Shown: positions 52,713 through 61,403 of the stretch, piece by piece
Layout of the letters: every line of letters begins with the position of its first letter
Numbering within the stretch: position 1 is the first letter of the stretch
Source of the DNA: Cryomorpha sp963748925
GTDB taxonomy: Bacteria > Bacteroidota > Bacteroidia > Flavobacteriales_D > Cryomorphaceae
DNA length: 64,000 bases
NCBI GenBank assembly: GCA_963748925.1
Contig: CAVVKG010000002.1
Coordinates: forward strand, 62,001 to 126,000
Reading direction: 5' to 3'
Notes under the pieces: generated by a model
Told to the model about the DNA's origin: nothing
Databases searched by the model: none
What the model saw: the letters and a program-made list of their open reading frames with translations, nothing else
Position numbers and translations under genes: made by a program

Positions 52713-52725
52713 AAAAAAAAGACCC

Positions 52726-54117
52726 CTAAAGGTCGTAGTTCTTTAATTTGTTATAAAGGGTTTTACGATCAATGTTTAAAATTTTAGCGGCTTTAGACTT
52801 GTTGTTTCCCGTCTGGGTTAATACTTTAAGAATACGTTTTCTTTCTGCTTCGTTCGCTATGCCTTTTAGCGAATTAGTATTCGTTTCCGGAGTTTTCGAT
52901 TGGCTGTATACGATCTCATCTGGGAGAGATTCTATCTGTATTTCGTCGTCGTTAGTGAGTAACACACTTCGCTTAACTACATTTCTTAGCTCCCTTAAAT
53001 TGCCAGGCCAGTTATAGCTTTTGAATTTGCTCATAACCTCTTCTGATGCTCCACTCACATTTTTACCCAGCTGAGAATTGGAGAGTTGAATAAAGTTTGA
53101 AACAAACTCTTCTAAATCTTCAGTTCGCGTTCTAATCGGATTTAATTCAATACTAAACTCATTGAGCCTATAGTATAAGTCTTCTCTAAAGTCACCCGTT
53201 TCTACCGATTTTTTCAAATCTTCATGCGTGGCAACTAAAATACGCACATCTACACTTATGTCTTTGTTTCCACCTATTCTGGTAAACTTGCGCTCTTGAA
53301 GCACCCGCAGTAGTTTCATTTGTATCTCATAAGTAAGATTCCCTATTTCATCCAAAAAGAGGGTTCCACCGTCAGCATATTTAAATTTCCCGTCTTTTTC
53401 TCCCATTGCACCGGTAAAGGCACCTTTTTCATGACCGAAAAACTCGCTTCCGGCTAAATCTTTGGGGAGGGCCCCGCAATCAATCGCCACAAAAGGTCCG
53501 CTGCTACGTTTGCTCAAACGATGAATTTCTTTAGCTGCATACTCTTTACCAGTGCCTGTTTCTCCGGTAATAATCACCGACATTGGTGTGGGTGCTACAA
53601 TTTCAATATTTTGCTGTATAGTTCGGGAAGATTTGGATTTTCCTACGATGTATGAAATGCCAGAGTCAGAACTATTGCTTTTAGGCTGTTTTTTCTTAGT
53701 CGAATCATCTGGCTTTTGATTTGGGCTCTCGACCGATGCCAGATTTTTATTTTCTACAGGCTGCTTAATTGTATCATTTATCAGGCTCAATAACTCCTCA
53801 GGATAAAGCGGCTTCGTTACATAATCCTTAGCGCCATACTTAATAACTTCAACAGCCATCCGAATGTCTGAATAGCCGGTAATGATTATGACTTTGGCTT
53901 CTGGCTTTAAATTTTTAATCTCCTTCAGATACTCCAAACCGTTAAAATCGGGCAATCTGAAATCTGAAATAATCAGGTCGAAATCAGTATTTTTTATTTT
54001 GCTCAAACCATCATTACCAGTATGGCAAGTGGTGACTTTAAACCCTTTCTTGGTTAAAAATTTGTCAAGAATTAAACAAATCTCAACTTCATCATCAATT
54101 ATTAAAACGTGCGGCAT
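52726..54117 (-). CDS. NtrC-family sigma-54-dependent response regulator
   Basis: 463 residues. A receiver (about 1-120; Asp in LIISDFRLP), a sigma-54 AAA+ domain (about 155-385) with GETGTGKEYAAKEIHRLS, the GAFTGA loop that contacts sigma-54, and LFLDEIGNL, and a C-terminal Fis-type helix-turn-helix (KSKAAKILNIDRKTLYNKLKNYDL). It activates promoters bound by sigma-54 polymerase on phosphorylation. The kinase gene follows by 13 bases. Confidence 0.95.
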   Translation of the reverse strand: MPHVLIIDDEVEICLILDKFLTKKGFKVTTCHTGNDGLSKIKNTDFDLIISDFRLPDFNGLEYLKEIKNLKPEAKVIIITGYSDIRMAVEVIKYGAKDYVTKPLYPEELLSLINDTIKQPVENKNLASVESPNQKPDDSTKKKQPKSNSSDSGISYIVGKSKSSRTIQQNIEIVAPTPMSVIITGETGTGKEYAAKEIHRLSKRSSGPFVAIDCGALPKDLAGSEFFGHEKGAFTGAMGEKDGKFKYADGGTLFLDEIGNLTYEIQMKLLRVLQERKFTRIGGNKDISVDVRILVATHEDLKKSVETGDFREDLYYRLNEFSIELNPIRTRTEDLEEFVSNFIQLSNSQLGKNVSGASEEVMSKFKSYNWPGNLRELRNVVKRSVLLTNDDEIQIESLPDEIVYSQSKTPETNTNSLKGIANEAERKRILKVLTQTGNNKSKAAKILNIDRKTLYNKLKNYDL

Positions 54118-54172
54118 GCAAAATTAGTAGGTTAAGGTAAAGTTTGGGGAATTAAATCTACAAATATAGAAC

Positions 54173-54529
54173 TTACTCCCCTTCGCTTTCAAGAAGATTT
54201 ATAATTTCCTTTTTATTAAACGGCTTTTGAATTAAAATTTGGATTCCGCTCGAAGATAATTCTTTTTTAATATCGGATCCTTTTTGGGCTGTAATAACTA
54301 TGATATTTGCATCTTTATTAGTCTCGCGAATTGCTGGAACAAGGTTCAAACCATATTCATTATCAAGGTTTATATCTAAAAATACAATCTTAAACTGATG
54401 GTCTAGAAGTTTCTTCTGAGCCTCTAGCAAAGTATTGGCACAAACAACAGAATATTTAGATGATTTCAGCATGGCTTTCATCATCACGCCGATGTCCTCC
54501 TCATCATCCACAACTAATACTTTATTCAT
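54173..54529 (-). CDS. Single-domain response regulator
   Basis: 118 residues: a complete receiver (Asp-Asp at KVLVVDDEED, acceptor in IVFLDINLDNEYG, Lys in IQKPFNKKE) with no output domain. It is upstream of the NtrC and kinase genes (55-base gap) and could feed or compete for phosphate from the same kinase. Confidence 0.88.
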   Translation of the reverse strand: MNKVLVVDDEEDIGVMMKAMLKSSKYSVVCANTLLEAQKKLLDHQFKIVFLDINLDNEYGLNLVPAIRETNKDANIIVITAQKGSDIKKELSSSGIQILIQKPFNKKEIINLLESEGE

Positions 54530-55034
54530 TCTTATGTCTAGTCAAAAACTATTCCAATTAGATTAAGAGGTTTCTTTAAAAAGAGACATCTATTTTCCGT
54601 TAGCTGTAACGATCCAAAAATCTAGTTTATGGGTGAAAATTTAGAATATCTAATCTACCCTTCAAAGTTAAAGTATGGCTCCAGGTTAGACTCTAAGTAG
54701 CTTTTTTAAGTTTGAAATTTTCAATTTTTATTGAGTTCTTCCATTTGGAAGTAGCATTGTGGTTTCCGAATAGAGCTTTTCATTTATTGTTTTAAAAAAT
54801 GTAAACATGTGACCACGTGAAAGGATGGAGGCATTATTTCTTGCTTCTATTTATAAGATGTGTTCTTTTCAGTCAAGCTAAATCGAAAGGGGTAAAGCCG
54901 GTTTGTTGCGCCGAAATTCTTTATTCCATCACTTCACATGGCTCATTTTGACCGCAAAATTAATAAGCGGGGTAGGAGAGAGTTCAAAGGTGGTAGTTAA
55001 TCCTTTACCAGAAAATAAGAATTTTCCAGTCTGA
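54530..55034. other. Intergenic region of 505 bases
   Basis: A weak minus-strand -7-like box (plus CAAAGTTA at 54663-54670) lies 134 bases before the receiver gene. Otherwise I see no ORF, RNA gene or hairpin of note. Confidence 0.35.
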
Positions 55035-55967
55035 TTATCTCGTTACCACAAGCGGTTTAGAACGCATCTTGTCGTTCACAATCACAGTAACCAGATAAAT
55101 ACCCGGTTCTAAATTACAATTTACCGGAGCGGAGTTGCCCTCGCCATCGATTTGGACATAATTTTGTGAAAGTAACTGTCCTGACAGATCGAAGATCGAA
55201 ACGTTAGCTCTTTCATCATACATATTCGCCATTCTAAATCTAACAGTTCCAATTTGTGTTGGGTTCGGGTAGAGTAAGAAGTCAAATATTTCTGATTCTC
55301 CTGAGAAGCTTCTTTCCAGGCTCACCACATTGGAAAAAAAATCTCTTTCACCATCAAAATCAACTTGTTGCAAGCGATAATAAACCCGACCAAAAGGAGC
55401 GTCTTTGTCAGTGTAGTTATAGGTCTGCTTAGTGGTACTATAACCGGCTGCCGTAATTTGTGCTATTGAAGTCCAACTATTTGCATCGAGTGAACTTTCC
55501 AATTCAAAATAATTATTATTCTTTTCAGAGGCAGTAGCCCAGGAAAGGATATTGTCCTTATCATCATTTTCTCCGGTAAAATAAATCCAGGTAACGGGTA
55601 GGGGGTTCAGTTCATCACTCGAACCGAGGGTTAAGTATCTTACAGAAAATTGTATTGGGTCTAAACTTTTTACGCTACCACGATTTGTTGGTGCATCATA
55701 TACGAATCCATCTCCACCAAAAGAGTCCCACCAGTTATTTGTAGAATTATAAGCTAAAACTACAAGTGCATCTTGGTCGGATGTGCTTGTTGATACAGCA
55801 GAATTATCTCCCCAACTAAGCCTTATATTTGCCGAAGTAGAGCCTGCATTAGTTTCAACCCTCCAAAATTCCTGTACACTTACGGTTTCTATTGCAGGCA
55901 CATTTGTAGGGTTCGGTAACATAGATGGCACAGGTATAGTCCGCGCTGAAGTATCCGTATATTGCAC
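55035..55967 (-). CDS. Fragment: C-terminus with T9SS sorting domain
   Basis: 310 residues as an open frame; the coding continuation begins upstream with EGAARTWEV, in frame with MQYTDTSART. It has SVQEFWRVETNAGSTSANIRLSWGD, WIYFTGENDDKDNILSWATASEKNNNYFELESS (a fibronectin-like linker found before sorting domains) and a T9SS type A domain (LYPNPTQIGTVRF, ANVSIFDLSGQLL, PGIYLVTVIVNDKM). Confidence 0.75.
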   Translation of the reverse strand: MQYTDTSARTIPVPSMLPNPTNVPAIETVSVQEFWRVETNAGSTSANIRLSWGDNSAVSTSTSDQDALVVLAYNSTNNWWDSFGGDGFVYDAPTNRGSVKSLDPIQFSVRYLTLGSSDELNPLPVTWIYFTGENDDKDNILSWATASEKNNNYFELESSLDANSWTSIAQITAAGYSTTKQTYNYTDKDAPFGRVYYRLQQVDFDGERDFFSNVVSLERSFSGESEIFDFLLYPNPTQIGTVRFRMANMYDERANVSIFDLSGQLLSQNYVQIDGEGNSAPVNCNLEPGIYLVTVIVNDKMRSKPLVVTR

Positions 55968-56463
55968 TTCCCAAGTTCGTGCAGCACCTTCTATTGCTTA
56001 TGGAAAGAGGTCGATATCGATCATTATTTCCAACCGGGAATTTTCGTTCTGCAGCTGAATTCGAAAGAGTCCACTGCATCGGCCCATCGACAAACGAATT
56101 TGGCTGACCGCCAACGGGGTTGACTTGGGCAGCATCTTCTGTGAGCCTTAAAATATTTCCGGCACTTGTAAAAATATTTCCATCTGTAAGGATAAGGTTT
56201 TCAAATATATCAATATTTCCATTCGTGATAGTCAACCCCATATTGTTATCTAATTCTATCGATGGTATACCAGAAATTCCTGTAAAGTCGCCGGAAATAC
56301 CGTCAATTATCTGAGGATCAACCCCATCAAATACTAACTTCGCCCCAGCTGTACCGTTTTGAATTGATCCTGCAGCTGGGCTAGTTATTTTCTCAACATT
56401 TCCTCGAACATGGGTTTCACGCAAACTAGTACCCAAACCAATTCCTCTTCCACCAATTAACAA
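55855..56463 (-). CDS. Fragment: last beta-repeat passage
   Basis: 202 residues: LIGGRGIGLGTSLRETHVRGNVEKI, GISGIPSIELDNNMGLTITNGNIDIF, and RKFPVGNNDRYRPLSIS. The last residues are in the wrong frame; the true text passes to the C-terminal fragment at about 56000 (EGAARTWEVQYTDTS). Confidence 0.6.
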   Translation of the reverse strand: MLIGGRGIGLGTSLRETHVRGNVEKITSPAAGSIQNGTAGAKLVFDGVDPQIIDGISGDFTGISGIPSIELDNNMGLTITNGNIDIFENLILTDGNIFTSAGNILRLTEDAAQVNPVGGQPNSFVDGPMQWTLSNSAAERKFPVGNNDRYRPLSISNRRCCTNLGSAIYGYFSADYTCAIYVTEPYKCACNRNRKCTGILEG

Positions 56464-57188
56464 GTCACCCTCGATTGTAAGATTTCCGTTATTTCCAGAA
56501 ATAAAATTGCCGCCAACTAACTTAACCAGCGGTAATTAGGTCTATCTTGCACACTTATGTTCCCTGGCGAAGATCCAATGTCCCTGATTGAATATCTAAA
56601 TTTCCACCAACAGTAAGTAAGGAAGAGTTAGCAGCCTTATAGTGGGGATTGATTGAGATTAAGATTATTACAGATATTAACCTCACTATTTGCAATTGTT
56701 ATTTGACCAGATGGACCACTTAAAGTTACTTGATCAATTGGTGGCAAATTAGCAAGCATCTCAAAATTTTGACCAGTGCTAGCCTGAAGACTCGAGTTTA
56801 CCACCTGTCACAGCCAAAAAAATCTGTATAATCTCCAGAGGGTAAGATTCCTGATCCATTTGAATCTAATTGTTCCTGAACCAGACACTCTTCCAAGTCG
56901 ATGTTGATTTGATTCATCAATTATTACTTTCGCTCCTGGCTTATATTTCAGTTCGATAAAAATTAACCCCATTCAAATCGCTTGGGAATTTAAGATGTAC
57001 CAGATTGGACGATTACTATTGCACCAGATGGAGCGCCACCTCCCGGCACTACATCATATCTTACGGATTCCGTTATGTAGATCCCATTGGATTACCAATT
57101 GAAGTAGCCCCATTCTCTACTTGTATGAATTGCGGTGCGCCTGTATGCTGCTGTTATATATATAGGTATAGTATTTGGAATTGCACAA
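56464..57188 (-). other. Heavily frameshifted part of the giant gene
   Basis: No frame stays open for long here, but minus-strand pieces keep the same style, for example ANSSLLTVGGNLDIQSGTLDL followed after a frame change by GGNFISGNNGNLTIEGDL. The reading is disrupted several times within 725 bases. Confidence 0.5.
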
Positions 57189-57500
57189 TTAAGCCCCGGC
57201 AAAATAATCACCATCCACAGCGGTGCCCGCATTGATAGGCTCACTAGCAAAATCGCCTTGAATATTAAACGTCAGGATATTATTGGTCGCATCTACCGCC
57301 CCGGTCCCGAATTTATTTATTGTTGCAGCGTCTGCAAGAACCCGCGCACCTATGTAGTCTGTTGCTTGGCGGAATAAAGGAGGACTCGTAATCTGAACAT
57401 ATTGTTGGTCATAACGGAAGTTCAAATCTACATTCAGACCATCACCAATATTTGATCCGTCTACGGAGAAAAACATTCCTAAGACATTATTGGAAGTCAT
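57189..57500 (-). CDS. Fragment: continuation with DFAGEPINAGT-type ending
   Basis: 103 residues: NVLGMFFSVDGSNIGDGLNVDLNFRYDQQYVQI and GARVLADAATINKFGTGAVDATNNILTFNIQGDFASEPINAGTAVDGDYFAG. It overlaps the previous fragment by 14 bases and joins it through a frameshift in that overlap. Confidence 0.5.
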   Translation of the reverse strand: MTSNNVLGMFFSVDGSNIGDGLNVDLNFRYDQQYVQITSPPLFRQATDYIGARVLADAATINKFGTGAVDATNNILTFNIQGDFASEPINAGTAVDGDYFAGA

Positions 57501-57906
57501 TTATTTGTGTGTCACATTGCGGGTCTTCGAGAGGATCTTCAGTGTCTTGAACCACCACCCCATTTTCAGGAATGTTTAGTCTCAGTAAATAGGTGCTTGG
57601 ATGATTTCCACTTGAGTGGTTTATTGTTCGCCCAAAATCAAGATTGATTGGCATGTAACGGTCAATTCCGAGCGGAACGAAGATGTCGTCAGTGGTATTA
57701 GCAGGAATATTCAGAAGCACACCAAAGTTGGAAAAGCACCACCAGAAACTATCATATTGTGTTTCGCCAAAAGTATTTACAGGAGTGAAAATTAGAACCC
57801 TAGCCATCTCCAATAGATTTCCGGTAAGCGAAAAAACACCTTTTTCAAGTCGTAAATTATCATTAATTACAAATTCGAAGAATCCTGAGGAATGCGGACT
57901 CCTCAC
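57487..57906 (-). CDS. Fragment: beta-repeat passage near the middle
   Basis: 139 residues: FFEFVINDNLRLEKGVFSLTGNLLEMARVLIF, INLDFGRTINHSSGNHPSTYLLRLNIPENGVVVQDTED. The NDNLxLEKGVFSLTGN phrase is a beta-helix-like repeat. The region from 57907 to 58163 contains further frame losses. Confidence 0.5.
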   Translation of the reverse strand: MRSPHSSGFFEFVINDNLRLEKGVFSLTGNLLEMARVLIFTPVNTFGETQYDSFWWCFSNFGVLLNIPANTTDDIFVPLGIDRYMPINLDFGRTINHSSGNHPSTYLLRLNIPENGVVVQDTEDPLEDPQCDTQINDFQ

Positions 57907-58163
57907 TATTGTTGATGGTCAGTACATCAATTTCTGAGTACCCGAGCAGTTCTTCGTAAAATTTGAGTCGGTTGCCGCTCAATATTAATCCATTTGATCC
58001 AGTTGGTTAAACTTCAGGATTCCATCGGTGGTAACATTGCCTTTTACTTTAGGGTATTGGTTCGCTCCAGGAACTCGAAATCCATTTCACCTTCATCAGG
58101 GTGAAATTGTGCTGACGAGAAGATCCGTCTGAACGAAAGTTGTTCCGCTACTTCCGCTTCGCT

Positions 58164-58874
58164 CTAGATTGGAAAGGTCAAAACACCCGAACCCCCAACT
58201 GTGCCTGATACTGGATGAATCAGGCTAACTATTCCGGAAGTAGAACTTAACTGTCCAGTTATAAACCTCTTGATAAAGAATAAGATTTCGATCGGGCAGT
58301 TTAACGTTGCACCTGAAAGAATGGTGAGGTCTCCGTTGAGTTCAAGATCATTAGTGATCAAATTAACTACCGGTGAACTCGTAGAATTGATTGTAAGCGA
58401 ATTTAGAGGTTCACTGCTTCGTAAACCAAAGTTTTGTATAGCTCCTCCTGAAGGTGAATTCGAATTTCCAATAATGATTTCGGACGCTCCGCCAACGACT
58501 GATATATCGGGTTTAATTAGTAAGGATGGAGTTGAGCCCAATGTAACTCCACGCACAAATGTCAACGTCCCTCCTGTGTGCTCAAATCGGCTTCCAGCGT
58601 TAATAACCTCCAACATACCCCGACTGGACTCAGGTGCACTGTACCTGCCAAGGACTACATCGCCTCCGCTATGACGATAATCAAGCGCTCCTCCAGTGCT
58701 TGACAGATTTCGTCTGATTTGACTTCCTACAGTAAGTGCTCCTACCCGATACATTGATCTTAGGCAAGCCGCCTCCACCGTATTCGATGTAATTGTTCTG
58801 GCCATCCGTATTTCCAATACTAAAGGAACCACCGGTAATATTGAGTGAACCCGATAGCAGCATCCCGGTTTCAT
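58164..58874 (-). CDS. Fragment: beta-repeat passage
   Basis: The functional reading is the part after about 58755: RVGALTVGSQIRRNLSSTGG through NLITNDLELNGDLTILSGATL. It continues the preceding fragment after a one-base shift. The residues before that are the wrong frame of the previous fragment. Confidence 0.5.
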   Translation of the reverse strand: MKPGCCYRVHSILPVVPLVLEIRMARTITSNTVEAACLRSMYRVGALTVGSQIRRNLSSTGGALDYRHSGGDVVLGRYSAPESSRGMLEVINAGSRFEHTGGTLTFVRGVTLGSTPSLLIKPDISVVGGASEIIIGNSNSPSGGAIQNFGLRSSEPLNSLTINSTSSPVVNLITNDLELNGDLTILSGATLNCPIEILFFIKRFITGQLSSTSGIVSLIHPVSGTVGGSGVLTFPI

Positions 58875-59619
58875 TACCAGTGATATGCAAATTCCCGTCG
58901 TTCAGTTCCAGCCCTCCTGAAATTGGAATTTCAAAGTCTCCTCCACCCGATGAAAGTAATATATCAATATTTGGATGGTTAAATTTCACCAATCCATTTT
59001 GGATATCGATTGGCTTCTCAACCTCATCTGATGTTCCTGCTAACTCGACATCACTATTCCATGTAAAGCTGGATGAAGTGTTTATTCCTTTATCTACGGT
59101 TAACTTCCACAGACGTGGAGAAGGACCACTTCTATTGTCAAATTCATGATTACCTGTGTTTGCAACAATGAGATTCACAAAAGCAGTGCCATCAACTAAA
59201 TTATACAGCTCGAATCCATTATTGTTAGGGTTTGGACTAGTAACATTTTGTACAATACTTCCATCCACAATCAGTTGCGATGGCCGTCCGTCGTTGCCGT
59301 TTGTAGTCGGTGGATTTGTGAAATAAGGATGCCCCCCTGGCAAATCACCTTCAAGCCCCCACTTATGAGCGAGATACCCTTCCATTTTATCCCGCTCATC
59401 AGTGGTAAGAGTACGTTTAATCAAAATAATTTCACCAATATCTCCATTAAAAAACCGATCTGTGCCATCTTCTGATGCGCCGATTGTAACATCATGAGTA
59501 TTGCCTGAACTTGATGCGGCTGAAACGTTACCACTACTTTGACTTCCGCCAATGGTATTGTACAAAAAGCCATTATTTCCCTGACGTCTTACCCATCCCA
59601 TATTGGCGTTTGATAACAT
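58681..59619 (-). CDS. Fragment: LamG-like end and beta-repeats
   Basis: 312 residues: DVTIGASEDGTDRFFNGDIGEIIL, the DERDKMEGYLAHKWGL signature that closes LamG-like domains, then beta-repeat strands (GGGDFEIPISGGLELNDG, ETGMLLSGSLNITGGSFSIG). It ends by a frameshift near 58750 (KINVSG, then in the next frame RVGALTVGSQIRRN). Confidence 0.6.
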   Translation of the reverse strand: MLSNANMGWVRRQGNNGFLYNTIGGSQSSGNVSAASSSGNTHDVTIGASEDGTDRFFNGDIGEIILIKRTLTTDERDKMEGYLAHKWGLEGDLPGGHPYFTNPPTTNGNDGRPSQLIVDGSIVQNVTSPNPNNNGFELYNLVDGTAFVNLIVANTGNHEFDNRSGPSPRLWKLTVDKGINTSSSFTWNSDVELAGTSDEVEKPIDIQNGLVKFNHPNIDILLSSGGGDFEIPISGGLELNDGNLHITGNETGMLLSGSLNITGGSFSIGNTDGQNNYIEYGGGGLPKINVSGRSTYCRKSNQTKSVKHWRSA

Positions 59620-59653
59620 ATTGTCAGGGGCTGTTATGGAAAGTGCACCGGCA

Positions 59654-59965
59654 TCAAAATGCAGTCGGTATTTTTATTAACATCCTTATATAATAAAAAG
59701 TTGTCGCTACTGGTCTGACCCTTGGCGTATATAGCCCGCGATCTCCACCATCGCTGATTTGTTTTATTACAGAGAATATTTCAAAATCCTGGTTGGCAGT
59801 AATATTTAACTCTACATTATGAATAATACTGAGGAAATCTGAGCCGTCAAATCGCATGGTTGGATGACCATTTAATCCTCCAGCTTGATATACTGGTTGA
59901 TTCGACATGAGTGCTTGATTTGCATTATCTGGGAAGGTTCCTTTATCTGCCCCATTCGGTAACAT
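59654..59965 (-). CDS. Fragment: LamG-like domain part
   Basis: 103 residues: QPVYQAGGLNGHPTMRFDGSDFLSI and NQDFEIFSVIKQ, the first strands of a concanavalin-like fold. The frame is lost at about 59715 (after GLYT) and again near 59670; in corrected frames the sequence reads KGQTSSDNFLLYKDVNKNT then RLHFDAGALSITAPDNM. Confidence 0.55.
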   Translation of the reverse strand: MLPNGADKGTFPDNANQALMSNQPVYQAGGLNGHPTMRFDGSDFLSIIHNVELNITANQDFEIFSVIKQISDGGDRGLYTPRVRPVATTFYYIRMLIKIPTAF

Positions 59966-61403
59966 GTGAACCTAATGAGGGAGGATTTACCGTAGTGGCA
60001 TCCTGAGCATCGAACCAGATAAACGCATCAATTTCATCAGGAGTCCAGGGCTCAACATCAACAGAACCTGTAACTATAGAATTAACACCAATATATGCAA
60101 CCGTACCAAGTAACTTTACATCTCCATGTACTTCAACAGTTTTTAGAAAACCAATTTTATTAAACAGAACTTTGGGTGAAACACCTGATGTGAGTTGATA
60201 TTTATCAAGAATCAAATCGCCGTCTATTTCAATATTCCCCGAAGGAGTTTCACTGAGATACAGGATTGAATTTCCCGCCACCTCTAGATTACCTCGAACG
60301 CGAATATCACTCGTGATAATGGGTCTGGATAAAGCCAAAAATAGGTTGGGAACCACTGCCGGTAGAAAATTCATTGATTTTGGCGCGAGATCCCCAAAAT
60401 TCATAACGACGATAGAAGAGTCTTCTGCGAGAAACCCGCCTATATCCGTAACCCCCAAATCGATGTTCCCTTTTAGCATCAGAGCTCCTTCTCCCGTTAT
60501 TTGGGCTACCTTAATAATGTCACTCGTATTTGAAATTTCAAGCGTGGGGCGAAGAATCCCAATATCACCTATCACCGGGCCATTATACCTTGGTTGAGGA
60601 TTTCCTGAGGCATCCTGCAGGGGCGTGAATGAAACATGAGCAGCCTCAATCCCGCCAGGCGGAGCTTTGTATACATGGGGCTTTCCACCGGAATTTACGT
60701 TAAAACCTATAACAGCGATATCACCTGCTTTTGGATAATCTGAAGCAGCCGTTGTACTCGTGTTGTGATACACAAACGGATCTGTACAGGTTGGGCAGGT
60801 GTTCCAGTTTCCCGGTGTTTCCCAAACAGCTCCAACCGTCGTGCTATTTGAGAAATAGATTTCCGGAGTAGAACCATTGGGAAACCGATCAGCGGTACCA
60901 GCAGAATAGTTTCCATTGACTAGTGGAGTACCTATTGGCCCGCCCGTGCCTTGACCCTCTAATGGTCCGTTGTAATAAATTACATTTGCCCCAATATCGA
61001 CTCCAGAACTAGGCGTGTCCATACTCCGTGTAAAGGGCAATTCAGAAAGTACGCGACCCGATTCAAAAAGCGCATCACTACCAGCGGGAATCGGGGGATC
61101 TGCTAGAAGGTCTTCTAATGGCCTGATATCCTCCTCTTGGTATCTAAATGCATGTGTAACATTCGGCTTGGTGTCATAACCGCTTGACGACACCTTCCAA
61201 TAGAAATTTAAGTAGTCGCCAGTTCCTGAAAGGTCAGCAGTAGAAAGTAAGGTATCAACTGGTGTAACTCGGATAAAACCATCATCTGTCCAGCCACTGT
61301 TCACATAGATATCGGCACGGGTATATTTTTGTCCAGCCCCAGTAGGTACACCGATTGGGAAGGTCAGGGTTGTTTGTGAAGCCGAGTGGTTGAATATTTC
61401 CAC
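59943..61403 (-). CDS. Fragment: central part of the giant surface protein
   Basis: 486-residue frame that continues the previous fragment. The front holds TFPIGVPTGAGQKYTRADIYV, typical of the domain after a beta-repeat, and later IRPTLEISNTSDIIKVAQITGEG. It ends in the LamG-like start WFDAQDATTVNPPSLGSHVTEWG; an extra G in a G run near 59951 breaks the frame, and without it the text reads WADKGTFPDNANQAL. Confidence 0.65.
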   Translation of the reverse strand: MEIFNHSASQTTLTFPIGVPTGAGQKYTRADIYVNSGWTDDGFIRVTPVDTLLSTADLSGTGDYLNFYWKVSSSGYDTKPNVTHAFRYQEEDIRPLEDLLADPPIPAGSDALFESGRVLSELPFTRSMDTPSSGVDIGANVIYYNGPLEGQGTGGPIGTPLVNGNYSAGTADRFPNGSTPEIYFSNSTTVGAVWETPGNWNTCPTCTDPFVYHNTSTTAASDYPKAGDIAVIGFNVNSGGKPHVYKAPPGGIEAAHVSFTPLQDASGNPQPRYNGPVIGDIGILRPTLEISNTSDIIKVAQITGEGALMLKGNIDLGVTDIGGFLAEDSSIVVMNFGDLAPKSMNFLPAVVPNLFLALSRPIITSDIRVRGNLEVAGNSILYLSETPSGNIEIDGDLILDKYQLTSGVSPKVLFNKIGFLKTVEVHGDVKLLGTVAYIGVNSIVTGSVDVEPWTPDEIDAFIWFDAQDATTVNPPSLGSHVTEWGR

